A DNA stretch of 64,000 nt from Parabacteroides timonensis (GCF_900128505.1 NZ_LT669941.1:421526-485525), one strand, 5' to 3'; positions 33,964 through 43,554 are shown, counted from the stretch's first letter. Numbers and translations: made by a program. Notes: generated by a model not told the origin, from the sequence alone.

Positions 33964-34311
33964 ATGAAAAATAGGAGAGAGATTCTTTGGTATAAGAACT
34001 ATTTTACAGAGTTTTATGTACCTCTACCTACTGGGGTCAGAAGCAAAATAAAGTATGTTTTAGAATTGGTGCGGACAGAAGAGAATATTCCTGTCAGGTT
34101 TTTTAAGCATCTGGAAGATGTGAAAGGGCTATATGAGATACGGATTGAATATGAAAGTAATATATATCGTATTTTCTGTTGTCTGGATAAAGGTAAAATC
34201 GTAGTTCTTTTTAATGGTATTCAAAAGAAGTCTCGAAGAACTCCATTGAAAGATATTCAGTTGGCAGCTAGGATTATGAAAGAATATTTTAAGGAAAAGA
34301 AAGGTGAATGA
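33964..34311 (+). CDS. HigB-like toxin of a type II toxin-antitoxin system (phage Gp49-like family)
   Basis: A 115-aa basic protein of the RelE/HigB superfamily, Gp49-like branch: VRSKIKYVLELVRTEENIPVRF, then GLYEIRIEYESNIYRIFCCLDKGKIVVLFNGIQKKSRRTP. The LYEIRI...YRIF and LFNGIQKKSRRTP blocks are the strand core and basic end that carry the RNase site in this family. By analogy it cuts mRNA on the ribosome. The stop codon overlaps the antitoxin start (ATGA), with toxin first as in higBA loci. AT content is higher than in the neighbours, suggesting recent arrival. Confidence 0.85.
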   Translation: MKNRREILWYKNYFTEFYVPLPTGVRSKIKYVLELVRTEENIPVRFFKHLEDVKGLYEIRIEYESNIYRIFCCLDKGKIVVLFNGIQKKSRRTPLKDIQLAARIMKEYFKEKKGE

Positions 34312-34640
34312 TTATGAAAGATAAATATTTAAGTGAAGAGAAAAAGCAGCAGATAATGCAGTGTCATACATTTGACGAATTGTTGGATATAGAATATGGT
34401 CCGGAAGGAACTCCCGAACGTAATCAGTTTGAAGAAGAAGCACAAGCTTTTATCCTGGCCGAACGTCTGAAGGAAGAACGTCTTAAAGCCGGTCTTACTC
34501 AGGAACAACTTGCTGAAAAGATCGGAACAAAGAAAAGCTATATCTCCCGTATTGAGAATGGCAAATGTGATGTGCAACTATCCACCTTATATAAGATATT
34601 CCGTGGATTAGGAAAGCAGATAAGCGTAACAGTTCTGTAA
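34308..34640 (+). CDS. HigA-like XRE-family antitoxin
   Basis: A 110-aa protein with a Cro/CI helix-turn-helix at about 52-108 (LKEERLKAGLTQEQLAEKIGTKKSYISRIENG, then LSTLYKIFRGLGKQISVTV). The acidic N-terminal half probably contacts the toxin. It overlaps the toxin gene by 4 bp, so the two are translationally coupled. As in other such pairs it would neutralise the toxin and repress the common promoter at 33931. A second in-frame ATG at 34314 is an equally possible start. A strong terminator follows within 10 bp. Confidence 0.88.
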   Translation: MIMKDKYLSEEKKQQIMQCHTFDELLDIEYGPEGTPERNQFEEEAQAFILAERLKEERLKAGLTQEQLAEKIGTKKSYISRIENGKCDVQLSTLYKIFRGLGKQISVTVL

Positions 34641-34646
34641 AGAAAA

Positions 34647-34680
34647 ACAAGGGCTCTGATTGGAAGATCAGAGCCCTTGT
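34647..34680. terminator. Bidirectional terminator after the toxin-antitoxin pair
   Basis: ACAAGGGCTCTGAT pairs perfectly with ATCAGAGCCCTTGT (14 bp, 6-nt loop) between convergent genes. The minus strand continues into TTTTTC, so it probably ends the beta-mannosidase transcript as well. Confidence 0.8.
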
Positions 34681-34688
34681 CGTATCAA

Positions 34689-37289
34689 CTAGTAAGCATC
34701 TACAATGCTTTGGCTTTTCAGTTGTTTGTCGAATGAAGCTTTATCGAGCTGGGTGGTTACATGGATCGTAACAGGTTCGTTCGGTAACAGGTCGAAATAA
34801 TTGTCGGAGAAGAAATTGTCGATGCCGTCGATACTGAGGAATACAGCACGGGCAAAGACGTTGCTCTCGACAGTTACATCGTAGCCATCGCCAGCGGGAA
34901 CGGAAGTCATCTGTATATCCGCTTTTGGGAAGTCGATGTCTTTGAAGCGGGTGAAGAAATAGTTATTGGAGATCACTTCTGCCTCTTTACCGCTCTCGCT
35001 GAAACGGGCATTAACTACGACTTCGTTCGGTTGCTTTCCGCCAAGCACGCTTTCAACCGGAGCTGAGAACTGTATTTTGCTGGTATTGGCAGGCAATGTT
35101 ACGTTACTTTTCTTTTCAAATAAGACATTCCCTTTCAGATCCATCACACGGATATCCAGTTTCCCTTTGACGGCTTTCAGACGATCGGAAATCATCCAGA
35201 TGTTCAATTGGCTGTCTTCTGCTATCGGAGAAACCAGGATGTCCCGGAATGCCTTCTTGGTAAAGTAATGCTGGGCTTTCCAACGGCCGTAATAATCGCG
35301 GCTCGACCAGGAAGCCACAGGCCAGCAGTCGTTGTGCTGCCAGTAGAGCGATCCCATATTGTACGGCATCATGCGACGATGTGCTTCCATAGCAGTCTTC
35401 ATGGCATCACCCTGCAACAGGATACTCATATAGAGCGTAGATGGGAAGTCCTTCGGTTTGTGATATTCCTCCAGAGTGATGTTTTCAATGCGTGAGTTGG
35501 CAATCTGGCCTCCCCGTTGGTGTGCCATCATCACATCCGAATAAATATCATGGTCGCGTTCCTCCGGTGCATATTTTAATACGGATTGGTATTCGGGGAA
35601 TGACTGGAAACCATATTCGGAGAAGAAACGGGCTCTTACTTTGTTGAAGTGAGACACAGAATCGACGCCTTGCCATACACCCCAGTAATGCGCATCACCG
35701 TTCGGGTTCCAGTTCGGTTTTCCGCTTTCACATTTGGCATCCGGATCACCTCCATAGGGAGAGGAAGGCCAGTAGAAGATCTCGGGATCATACTCTTTTA
35801 CAACATCGGCCAGGATAGTATTAAAGAGTTTTTTAGTATCGTTGCGTAACTGTTCCGTCACACCGTATTGATCGAACTTCTTCATCCATCCCCAGTTGAA
35901 CCAGGCCGTGTGTATTTCGTTATTACCGCACCAGATAGCCAGGCTCGGATGATTACGCAGGCGGATCACATTGTCGATTGCTTCCTGGCGGATATTCTCT
36001 TCCAGTTCAGGTGTCAACGGATAAACGCTGCAGGCGAACATAAAGTCCTGCCATACGAGGATACCGTATTTATCGCACAGGTCATAGAAAAGATCCTCCT
36101 CATAGATACCGCCTCCCCATACACGAAGCATGTTCATATTTACATCGACAGCGTCCTTGATTGTCTTTTCATACTGTTCGGCTGTTACGCGCGGCAGGAA
36201 GTTATCCTGTGGAATATAGTTGGCCCCTTTCATAAAGACAGGTACACCGTTCAGTTCGAAATAGAAGGTATGGCCATCCTTATCCGGCTGGTTGATTACA
36301 CGGATGCTACGGAGTCCGAGGTTGGTCTTGTGGGTATCGACTATCTTGTTGTCCATACGGATCGTTGCCGTGAACGGATACAGATGCGCTTCCCCCAGTC
36401 CGTGCGACCACCAGAGTTTCGGGTTGTTTACTGTCAGGTTGGTTTCGATCAGGTTGATTCCTTTCTTCACCTGAGCTTTCTTTGTCCAGGTTGTCTTGAT
36501 ACCATCCGCCTTGATATCCAGGGTTACTTCCCCGTCTTTGTCGGCAATTACCTGTACGCTGGTTTTGATGTCGGCACGTTTGGCCGTCACGCTGGTCTGG
36601 TCGTAGAAGATATTGTCGATGCGGGCATCATTCCAACCGATCAGGTAAGCCGGACGCCAGATACCGCTGGTCACGATACGTGGACCCCAGTCCCAGCCGT
36701 AATGGTAACCAGCTTTACGGGCGAATATGCTGACCTTTTTATCGAAGATACCACCGTTCTCGGACTGGTCGTTGCCGGCTTCTACCGGAAACTTCAGTGC
36801 TTCGAATTTCGGCAGGTCTACTTTGATAGGAGAGTGGAAGTAAACGCGCAACTCATTACCGTCTTTCTTCAACAATCCTTTGACGGGGACACTCCATTCA
36901 CGGAACATATTGTCGGCTTTCAGTATGCAGGAGTCATTCAGATAAACATCTGCGTATGTATCCAGTCCCTTGAAGTCAAGCTCGATATTATCTTTGTCGA
37001 ATACATCCGCAGACACGTTCAGTGTCGTTTTGTATTCCCAGTCTTCTTTGTCTACCCATTGTATGCTCCGTTCGTTGAGGCGGTAGAACGGATCTTCGAT
37101 AATCTTGTTATCCATCAGGTCGGTTTGCACTGTACCCGGTACGGTAGCCGGGTACCAGTTATTGCCGCGCACCTGCTTAAAGGTCCAGCCTTTGTCGATG
37201 TTTTGTTTAGCTACACCGTCTGCCAGGGCCGGCGAGGTCGTTGCCAAAGCGGCCAGGGCGACAGCGGATATTACAGTTTTGTAACGCAT
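34689..37289 (-). CDS. GH2 beta-mannosidase, exported
   Basis: An 866-aa glycoside hydrolase with a cleavable signal peptide (about 1-23, ALADG). In order: a jelly-roll sugar-binding domain, an immunoglobulin-like sandwich, a TIM barrel and C-terminal sandwich domains, the layout of family 2 beta-mannosidases. The acid/base Glu is Glu458 in CGNNEIH and the nucleophile is Glu558 in SEYGFQ. It would remove beta-linked mannose from the ends of N-glycan cores or mannan oligomers in the periplasm. It is third in a tight minus-strand run after mfd and an acyl-CoA ligase (gaps 12 and 22 bp) and has no clear promoter of its own, an unexpected grouping. Confidence 0.93.
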   Translation of the reverse strand: MRYKTVISAVALAALATTSPALADGVAKQNIDKGWTFKQVRGNNWYPATVPGTVQTDLMDNKIIEDPFYRLNERSIQWVDKEDWEYKTTLNVSADVFDKDNIELDFKGLDTYADVYLNDSCILKADNMFREWSVPVKGLLKKDGNELRVYFHSPIKVDLPKFEALKFPVEAGNDQSENGGIFDKKVSIFARKAGYHYGWDWGPRIVTSGIWRPAYLIGWNDARIDNIFYDQTSVTAKRADIKTSVQVIADKDGEVTLDIKADGIKTTWTKKAQVKKGINLIETNLTVNNPKLWWSHGLGEAHLYPFTATIRMDNKIVDTHKTNLGLRSIRVINQPDKDGHTFYFELNGVPVFMKGANYIPQDNFLPRVTAEQYEKTIKDAVDVNMNMLRVWGGGIYEEDLFYDLCDKYGILVWQDFMFACSVYPLTPELEENIRQEAIDNVIRLRNHPSLAIWCGNNEIHTAWFNWGWMKKFDQYGVTEQLRNDTKKLFNTILADVVKEYDPEIFYWPSSPYGGDPDAKCESGKPNWNPNGDAHYWGVWQGVDSVSHFNKVRARFFSEYGFQSFPEYQSVLKYAPEERDHDIYSDVMMAHQRGGQIANSRIENITLEEYHKPKDFPSTLYMSILLQGDAMKTAMEAHRRMMPYNMGSLYWQHNDCWPVASWSSRDYYGRWKAQHYFTKKAFRDILVSPIAEDSQLNIWMISDRLKAVKGKLDIRVMDLKGNVLFEKKSNVTLPANTSKIQFSAPVESVLGGKQPNEVVVNARFSESGKEAEVISNNYFFTRFKDIDFPKADIQMTSVPAGDGYDVTVESNVFARAVFLSIDGIDNFFSDNYFDLLPNEPVTIHVTTQLDKASFDKQLKSQSIVDAY

Positions 37290-37311
37290 AGTTGTTGTGT
37301 TTAGTAATTCT

Positions 37312-39213
37312 TTATAGCGACTTCAAATTCTCAGCATTTACCGGGTTCTTGCCTTCCGGTGTGTATAGATGGTCGATGCGGTCGGCATACGTCTTTTCCA
37401 CTTTACCGCGTACGATCTTCATGGTGCTGTTTACCAAACCGTTCTGTTCGGTAAAAGGTTCGGGAAGGACAGCGAATGTTGTCGGTAGCCAGCGGTCAGG
37501 GAATAGGGTAGACAAGTCGCCACCTTTACGGAAACGGTCTATCTGGCTTTGAAGGATACGGATGGCTTCTTCTTTGCCTTTTTCCGAGTTGAGATCCAGT
37601 TGGTGATGTGCCAGATGCTTCTTCAGACGATCCTTGTTGGGGACGAGCAAGGCAACGGTATAAGGATTCTGGTTATTATAAAGCAGAAGCTGGTCGATAC
37701 AGGACGAATGTTCGACCAACGCCTCCTCGATGCCTTCCGGGCTGTATTTCTCACCGTCGCTACCGATCAATAGGCTTTTGAAACGGCCTAATACATACAA
37801 TAGCCCGTCTTTGCCCATATATCCCATATCGCCGGTATAAAGCCAACCATCTCTGACGGTATCGGCTGTCGAAGACGGGTTCTTCCAGTATCCGGCCATT
37901 ACGTTTTCTCCGCGGATAACGATTTCACCTTTTTCACCTGACGGAAGTTCTTTGCCGTCCAGGTCGCATATTTTGAGATCGAGCGGCTGTACGAGTACCC
38001 CGCTGCTTCCGAACTTATGATGACGCGGTCCGTTGGTGGAAATAACCGGGGTTGCTTCACTCAATCCATACCCCTGGTACATCGGCAGACCGATGGCATA
38101 GTAGAATTTCTGCAGGTCTTTATCCAGCAGTGCACCGCCGCCGATAAAGAACTTCAACTCTCCGCCGAAGTTCTCGCGAACCTTCGAGAAGATAATACTG
38201 TCGAACAGGCTGACAACCGGTTTCAAAAGGAACCGCCAGCCGCGACCTTTATCATCCCCACCGTCTCCGTTGTAAGTATAGGCCACATCCAGTCCCATGT
38301 GAAACAGGCGGTTGACCATATTACCCTGCGCACGGATGCCTTGCTCGATGTTTTTCTTGAAGTTCTTGGCCAGTGCCGGGACACTCAATATCAGGTAAGG
38401 CTTGAACTCCTTGATATTTATCGGGATATTCTTCAATGTCTCCATTCCCGTCTTTCCAACCTGTACCGTGGCAACGGAGGCTCCCTTATACATAAATATA
38501 TAGAAACCGACCACATGCGCGAAACAATGGTCGAGCGGTAGAATAACCAGTGTACGCCAGGTGTCGTCGATATCCACGCAGGTAAGCGATTGTTCGACAT
38601 TGGCAGTATAATTACGGTGCGTCAGGATCACCCCTTTCGGATCGGCAGTCGTACCGGAGGTGTAGGTGATCGTTGCATAGTCGTCATTTGTAAGCGATCG
38701 GCCGATAGCCAGAAATTCCTCCAGCGGATGTGCCTGAAGATATTCCGTCCCCATTTCCATCACTTTCGAAAGCGGTATCTCTTTTTCTTTGTATTCCGGT
38801 TGGTCGTCAAAAACAATTACCTGGCGGATCAGGGGCAACTTATCCATAATGGCCCGTATCTTTTTCAGTTGGTTGCCTGAGACCATGATGTATTTCACAT
38901 CGGCATGCGTCAGGCGAAACAACAGGTCGTTGGCCTCTTCCAGTTTAATGGAGAGGGGCACGTTGGTGGCTCCGGCATAGAACATGGCCAGTTCGCCTAT
39001 AATCCAGGCATTGCGGCCTTCACTGAGCAAGGCCATATTGTCACCTTTATTTACTCCCAGGGCAACCAGTCCGGCTCCCAGGGCGTATACCTGATCCCTG
39101 ACCTGTGTGTAGGTGGTAGGCTCAAATTTGTCCTTTGTCTTTTCCCATAGGAACGGGTTGTCGGGATATTGTTTCACCGAACTCTCAAAAAGGTCTACCA
39201 ATGTTTTTTTCAT
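37312..39213 (-). CDS. Long-chain-fatty-acid-CoA ligase (AMP-binding family)
   Basis: A 633-aa adenylate-forming enzyme. The phosphate-binding motif ITYTSGTTADPKGVILTH, the aromatic YGLSEATPV, and the YTGDMG...LGRFKSLL hinge are all intact, with a C-terminal lysine-bearing domain. It joins CoA to long-chain fatty acids through an acyl-AMP. Length and the long insert around 270-330 match the FAA1-type bacterial group. It lies 12 bp downstream of mfd and 22 bp upstream of the mannosidase. In Bacteroidota this gene is often single-copy and may recycle lipid acyl chains; that role is inferred. Confidence 0.92.
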   Translation of the reverse strand: MKKTLVDLFESSVKQYPDNPFLWEKTKDKFEPTTYTQVRDQVYALGAGLVALGVNKGDNMALLSEGRNAWIIGELAMFYAGATNVPLSIKLEEANDLLFRLTHADVKYIMVSGNQLKKIRAIMDKLPLIRQVIVFDDQPEYKEKEIPLSKVMEMGTEYLQAHPLEEFLAIGRSLTNDDYATITYTSGTTADPKGVILTHRNYTANVEQSLTCVDIDDTWRTLVILPLDHCFAHVVGFYIFMYKGASVATVQVGKTGMETLKNIPINIKEFKPYLILSVPALAKNFKKNIEQGIRAQGNMVNRLFHMGLDVAYTYNGDGGDDKGRGWRFLLKPVVSLFDSIIFSKVRENFGGELKFFIGGGALLDKDLQKFYYAIGLPMYQGYGLSEATPVISTNGPRHHKFGSSGVLVQPLDLKICDLDGKELPSGEKGEIVIRGENVMAGYWKNPSSTADTVRDGWLYTGDMGYMGKDGLLYVLGRFKSLLIGSDGEKYSPEGIEEALVEHSSCIDQLLLYNNQNPYTVALLVPNKDRLKKHLAHHQLDLNSEKGKEEAIRILQSQIDRFRKGGDLSTLFPDRWLPTTFAVLPEPFTEQNGLVNSTMKIVRGKVEKTYADRIDHLYTPEGKNPVNAENLKSL

Positions 39214-39225
39214 GACATCTTTGTT

Positions 39226-42200
39226 TTAGGATTTCTCAATTTCTTCAAGCAGTGCGCAGGCGGTTTCTACTGTACTGACATTCTTTACGACGATACTGCG
39301 CTTACCGTTCACATCCCGGATCATACATTCGCGGGGATGTTTTTGTATGAATGCTAATAATTTATCGAATGCTTCGCTCTGGTAATACGGGCTGTCCTGG
39401 TTAGCTACCAGGAAGATACTCATCTGTCCTTTTTTCATGACCAGCTTCTCCATACCCAGTTTCCTGGCTATGCGGCGAAGGCGTACGATACGGATCAATT
39501 CTTTTCCTTCCTTCGGTATTTTACCGAAACGGTCTTTCAGGCGTTCGGTAAAGGCAAGGATATCGCGTTCCTCTTCCATCTTGTCCAGTTCGCGATAGAG
39601 CGAGATACGCTCCGAGTCGTTGGGGATATACGTAGGAGGGAACATCAGTTCCAGATCACTTTCGATATGTGTTTCGCGGATATATTCGCTGCCCGAATCC
39701 CGTTTGCTATCGTCTGCATCGGCATAGAGATCGGCGAACTCGTCGCTCTTTAGTTCGTCTACTGCTTCTTCCAGTATCTTCTGGTATGTCTCGTAACCGA
39801 GGTCGGCAATGAAACCGCTTTGTTCGGCTCCCAGCATATTTCCGGCACCGCGTATATCGAGGTCTTGCATGGCGATATGGATACCACTTCCCAGCTCGGA
39901 GAAGTTCTCGATAGCTTGCAGGCGGCGACGTGCTTCCTGAGTCAGCGAAGAGAGAGGAGGGGAGAGCAGGTAACAGAAGGCTTTGCGGTTGCTTCGTCCC
40001 ACACGTCCGCGCAACTGGTGCAGATCGGACAAACCGAACTGCTGTGCATTATTGATAATGATGGTGTTGGCATTCGGTACGTCGATGCCGCTTTCCACGA
40101 TACTGGTGGCGATCAGTACATCGTATTCGTAGTTCACGAAGTCGAGGATGATCTTTTCCAGTTTATCCGGCTCCATCTGTCCGTGGCCGACAGCTATGCG
40201 GGCATCGGGGACTTCCCGGCGTACAAGCTGTTCTATTTCGTAAATGTTCTGAATGCGGTTGTTGATAAAGAACACCTGCCCATTACGGCTCATTTCGAAA
40301 TTGATCGCTTCGCGGATAATGTCCGGGTTAAAACGTTCCACTTCCGTTTGTACCGGATAACGGTTGGGCGGCGGAGTCGTAATGCTGCTCAGGTCGCGCG
40401 CACCCATCAGTGAGAACTGCAACGTTCGCGGAATAGGCGTAGCCGTCATGGTCAATGTGTCTACATTCACCTTCATCTGGCGAAGCTTTTCTTTGACGGA
40501 GACACCGAACTTCTGCTCTTCGTCGATAACCAGTAATCCCAGGTCTTTGAACTTCACGTCTTTGCTGACGATACGGTGTGTGCCGATCAGTATATTCACT
40601 TTTCCATCCGCCACATCATTCAATGTCGCTTTGATTTGTGCCGATGTCCGGGCCCGGCTGATATAATCGATCCGGCAGGGGAAATCTTTCAGGCGTTCCG
40701 AGAAGGTCTGGAAATGCTGGAAAGCCAGTACCGTAGTCGGCACTAACACAGCTACCTGTTTATTGTCGGAAACCGCTTTGAAAGCGGCACGGATAGCTAC
40801 TTCGGTCTTTCCGAAGCCCACATCACCGCAGATCAGACGATCCATCGGGCGTGAGTTTTCCATATCCTCCTTAACATCGGCCGTCGCTTTCATCTGGTCG
40901 GGCGTATCTTCGTAGATGAAGCTTGCTTCCAGTTCGTGCTGCATGAAACTGTCGGGCGAGTAGGAGAAACCTTTCTCCTGTTTGCGCTGGGAGTAGAGGA
41001 TGATAAGGTCGCGGGCAATATCTTTGACCTTTTTCTTCGTTTTCTCCTTCATCTTTTCCCAGGCTCCTGTTCCCAGTTTGTTCAGTTTGGGAGCTTCACC
41101 GCTGTCTTTCCCTTTATATTTGGAGAGTTTGTGAAGCGAATGGATGCTGACGAAGATGATATCGTTGTTCTGGTAGATCAGTTTGATCGCTTCCTGTATC
41201 TTGCCGTTCACTTCGGTGCGCACCAGTCCGCCGAACTGTCCGACGCCGTGATCGATATGTACGATGTAATCGCCTGTGCTGAACTGGTTCAGTTCCTTGA
41301 GCGACAGTGTGAGCTTTCCGCTTCGTGCCTTTTCACTTTTCAGGTTGAATTTATGGAAACGGTCGAAGAGTTGGTGATCGGTGAAAAGACAGATGCGCAG
41401 GGTCTCGTCGGCAAAACCTTCGTGTATAGTCTTGTTGACCGGCGTGAAGGGGATATTCTCTCCCCGGTCTTCGAAGATGGCCCGGATGCGGGTAGCCTGT
41501 TTTTCTACGTCGCTTAATATATATAATGTATAGCCGTTCTCCAGATAACTCTGGAAAGAACTGCTTACCATATCGAAATTCTTATGATAGATAGGCTGTG
41601 CCTGTGTATTGAAGGACAGTGTTGCATCGGCAACGCCTGTGGGTCGTACCCCGAAATGCATCCGGCGGAAGTTTAATGCTGCCCGTAGGAAATCCTTCCC
41701 GGTCACCAGCTTGGCACGCATCTTGTCGATGTCGGCAAACGACTCTTCGTCTCCTACGACCGGCTCTTCGTTCCAAAGGCTGTCGATCCGTTCCTTTGTC
41801 CAGGCCAGGTCTTTAGCCGCCAGGATCGTTTGGGCTGGCAGTGAGTCGAGTAGCAGGGTATTGGTACGGTTGCTCTTGTTCATTTCCGGAACGATATAGA
41901 TACTTTCCAGTTTCTCTTTGGATAGCTGCGTTTCCACATCGAACGTACGGATCGTTTCCACCTCTTTTCCGAAGAAGTCGATACGGTAGGGAAACTCGTA
42001 CGAGAACGAGAATACGTCGAGGATACTCCCGCGGAGGGCGTATTGTCCGGGCTCGTATACATAATCAACCTGCTCGAAACCGTATTCGTCGAGTACATCG
42101 GAAACAAACATGTTGTCCAGCTTCTCGCCGACGCTGATCTTTAGTGTGTTCTTTTTCAGCTCGTCGCGCGATATAACCTTTTCAGCCAGTGCGTCGGGAT

Positions 42201-42573
42201 AAGAGACGATAACGAACGGTGCTTTCGGGTCTTGCAGGACGCTGAGCACTTCGGTACGCAGGATCTCGTTGGCCGGATCGACGTGTCCATATTTGATTGC
42301 CCGGCGATAGGCGGAAGGGAAGAAGTAAATATCGCTGCTGCCGGTCAACTGAATCAGGTCGTGATAAAAGTAGCCGGCTTCTTCCTGGTCGTTAAGTATG
42401 CACACATAGCTTCCCCTTCTTTTTAAAAAAAGAGAAGCGATTGTCATTGCTGCGCCCGATCCGTTTAACCCTTTGAGGAATATATTGTTTGACGTATTAT
42501 CGTTCAAAAGGGCATCTAAAGCAGTTATCTGTGGGTGGGCGCCAAATATCTTAAGTAATTCTTGTACCTCCAT
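39226..42573 (-). CDS. mfd: Transcription-repair coupling factor
   Basis: A 1115-aa DNA translocase that removes stalled RNA polymerase at lesions and recruits UvrA. The N-terminal UvrB-like part (about 1-330) is followed by the RNA-polymerase-interacting region (about 430-510, DYIVHIDHGVGQFGGL), then RecG-like motor motifs: GDVGFGKTEVA (Walker A), the DEEQ box in VIDEEQKFG, TATPIPRTL, and LHQLRGRVGRSNRKAFCYL, then the TRCF C-terminal domain. Length is normal for the phylum. The promoter box CAAAGGTA (42635-42642, read TACCTTTG on the minus strand) lies 62 bp upstream; GTTGACAG-type repeats sit in the same leader. Head of the mfd / acyl-CoA ligase / mannosidase run. Confidence 0.97.
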   Translation of the reverse strand: MEVQELLKIFGAHPQITALDALLNDNTSNNIFLKGLNGSGAAMTIASLFLKRRGSYVCILNDQEEAGYFYHDLIQLTGSSDIYFFPSAYRRAIKYGHVDPANEILRTEVLSVLQDPKAPFVIVSYPDALAEKVISRDELKKNTLKISVGEKLDNMFVSDVLDEYGFEQVDYVYEPGQYALRGSILDVFSFSYEFPYRIDFFGKEVETIRTFDVETQLSKEKLESIYIVPEMNKSNRTNTLLLDSLPAQTILAAKDLAWTKERIDSLWNEEPVVGDEESFADIDKMRAKLVTGKDFLRAALNFRRMHFGVRPTGVADATLSFNTQAQPIYHKNFDMVSSSFQSYLENGYTLYILSDVEKQATRIRAIFEDRGENIPFTPVNKTIHEGFADETLRICLFTDHQLFDRFHKFNLKSEKARSGKLTLSLKELNQFSTGDYIVHIDHGVGQFGGLVRTEVNGKIQEAIKLIYQNNDIIFVSIHSLHKLSKYKGKDSGEAPKLNKLGTGAWEKMKEKTKKKVKDIARDLIILYSQRKQEKGFSYSPDSFMQHELEASFIYEDTPDQMKATADVKEDMENSRPMDRLICGDVGFGKTEVAIRAAFKAVSDNKQVAVLVPTTVLAFQHFQTFSERLKDFPCRIDYISRARTSAQIKATLNDVADGKVNILIGTHRIVSKDVKFKDLGLLVIDEEQKFGVSVKEKLRQMKVNVDTLTMTATPIPRTLQFSLMGARDLSSITTPPPNRYPVQTEVERFNPDIIREAINFEMSRNGQVFFINNRIQNIYEIEQLVRREVPDARIAVGHGQMEPDKLEKIILDFVNYEYDVLIATSIVESGIDVPNANTIIINNAQQFGLSDLHQLRGRVGRSNRKAFCYLLSPPLSSLTQEARRRLQAIENFSELGSGIHIAMQDLDIRGAGNMLGAEQSGFIADLGYETYQKILEEAVDELKSDEFADLYADADDSKRDSGSEYIRETHIESDLELMFPPTYIPNDSERISLYRELDKMEEERDILAFTERLKDRFGKIPKEGKELIRIVRLRRIARKLGMEKLVMKKGQMSIFLVANQDSPYYQSEAFDKLLAFIQKHPRECMIRDVNGKRSIVVKNVSTVETACALLEEIEKS

Positions 42574-42579
42574 TAAAAT

Positions 42580-42604
42580 AGTTGACAGTTGACAAGTGAC
42601 AGTT
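42580..42604. repeat. GTTGACAG-type repeat in the mfd leader
   Basis: AGTTGACAGTTGACAAGTGACAG at 42580-42602; its complement recurs at 42766-42790 and a close relative fills 31170-31200. Confidence 0.75.
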
Positions 42605-42634
42605 TACAGATGCAAATGTCACTGTAATGTTTTA

Positions 42635-42642
42635 CAAAGGTA
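42635..42642 (-). promoter_or_regulatory. -7 promoter box for mfd
   Basis: TACCTTTG on the minus strand, an exact consensus match 62 bp before the mfd ATG. Confidence 0.5.
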
Positions 42643-42709
42643 GACTTTTTGTTCAAAATAGTATAGACTAATAAGCTTAAATCAACTAAAATATGTACCT
42701 TCGCGCTTA

Positions 42710-42790
42710 AGTTAACAGTTGACAGTGGATAGTTGACGCTTAAATAGATGCTTGGGGCAACTGTCCACTGTCACTTGTCAACTGTCAACT
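42710..42790. repeat. Inverted repeat of GTTGACAG-type words
   Basis: The left arm (AGTTAACAGTTGACAGTGGA, 42710-42729, then TAGTTGAC) and the right arm (42758-42790, CAACTGTCCACTGTCACTTG then TCAACTGTCAACT) pair over most of their length, the right arm having one extra AAGTGAC block. It could form a hairpin in the 5' leader of the GT2 gene, whose imperfect -7 box TACCTTCG is at 42696-42703. Confidence 0.75.
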
Positions 42791-42806
42791 AATAGAATTG
42801 TAGATT

Positions 42807-43544
42807 ATGTCAGACAGTATTGTTATTATTCCTACCTACAACGAGAAAGAGAATGTTGAGAATATTATCCGTGCGGTATTCGGGTTGGAAAAGAACTTTG
42901 ATATTTTGATTATAGATGATGGATCGCCCGACGGTACGGCCGATATTGTGAAGCGTTTGCAAAAGGAGTTCCCGGAACGTCTATTCATGGTGGAGAGACA
43001 AGGAAAACTAGGATTGGGAACAGCTTATATCTGCGGTTTCAAGTGGGCGATCGAACATAAGTACGATTTCATCTTCGAAATGGATGCCGACTTCAGTCAT
43101 AACCCGAATGATCTTCCTAAATTATATGCTGCCTGCACGGAGCAGGGAGGCGATGTCGCTATCGGTTCGCGTTACAGCAATGGCGTAAACGTGGTGAACT
43201 GGCCGCTCGGTCGCGTTCTGATGTCTTATTATGCATCTGTATATGTCCGTTTCGTTACCGGGATGAAGGTGCAGGATACGACAGCCGGTTTCAAATGTTA
43301 TCGTCGCGAAGTGCTTGAAACGATCGATCTCGATCATATTCATTTTAAAGGATATGCTTTCCAGATCGAGATGAAGTTTACTGCTTATAAGTGCGGCTTT
43401 AAATTGGTGGAAGTACCTATTATCTTCATTAACCGTGTATTGGGAACGTCGAAAATGAACTCTTCCATCTTCGGAGAGGCGTTGTTCGGTGTGCTTAAGC
43501 TGAAGTGGTGGAGCCTGTTCCGTAAGTATCCGCAGAAGAAGTAG
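42807..43544 (+). CDS. Polyprenol-phosphate mannosyltransferase (DPM1-like GT2)
   Basis: A 245-aa family 2 glycosyltransferase without membrane spans, like the catalytic unit of dolichol-phosphate mannose synthase. IIPTYNEKENVENI, then IIDDGSPDGTADI (UDP/GDP-sugar site), EMDADFSHNP (DxD-type metal site) and the GGDVAIGSRY loop are in canonical order. It would transfer mannose from GDP-mannose to a polyprenyl phosphate on the inner face of the membrane, feeding protein O-glycosylation or surface glycans. It is followed after 10 bp by the PL8 lyase gene, suggesting one transcript. Confidence 0.92.
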   Translation: MSDSIVIIPTYNEKENVENIIRAVFGLEKNFDILIIDDGSPDGTADIVKRLQKEFPERLFMVERQGKLGLGTAYICGFKWAIEHKYDFIFEMDADFSHNPNDLPKLYAACTEQGGDVAIGSRYSNGVNVVNWPLGRVLMSYYASVYVRFVTGMKVQDTTAGFKCYRREVLETIDLDHIHFKGYAFQIEMKFTAYKCGFKLVEVPIIFINRVLGTSKMNSSIFGEALFGVLKLKWWSLFRKYPQKK

Positions 43545-43554
43545 GAGGATACTT

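Noticed and set aside
35868..37304. A 478-codon open frame on the plus strand
   Set aside because: It is antisense to the beta-mannosidase gene, which has intact catalytic motifs in its own frame; the antisense product has no recognisable domain.
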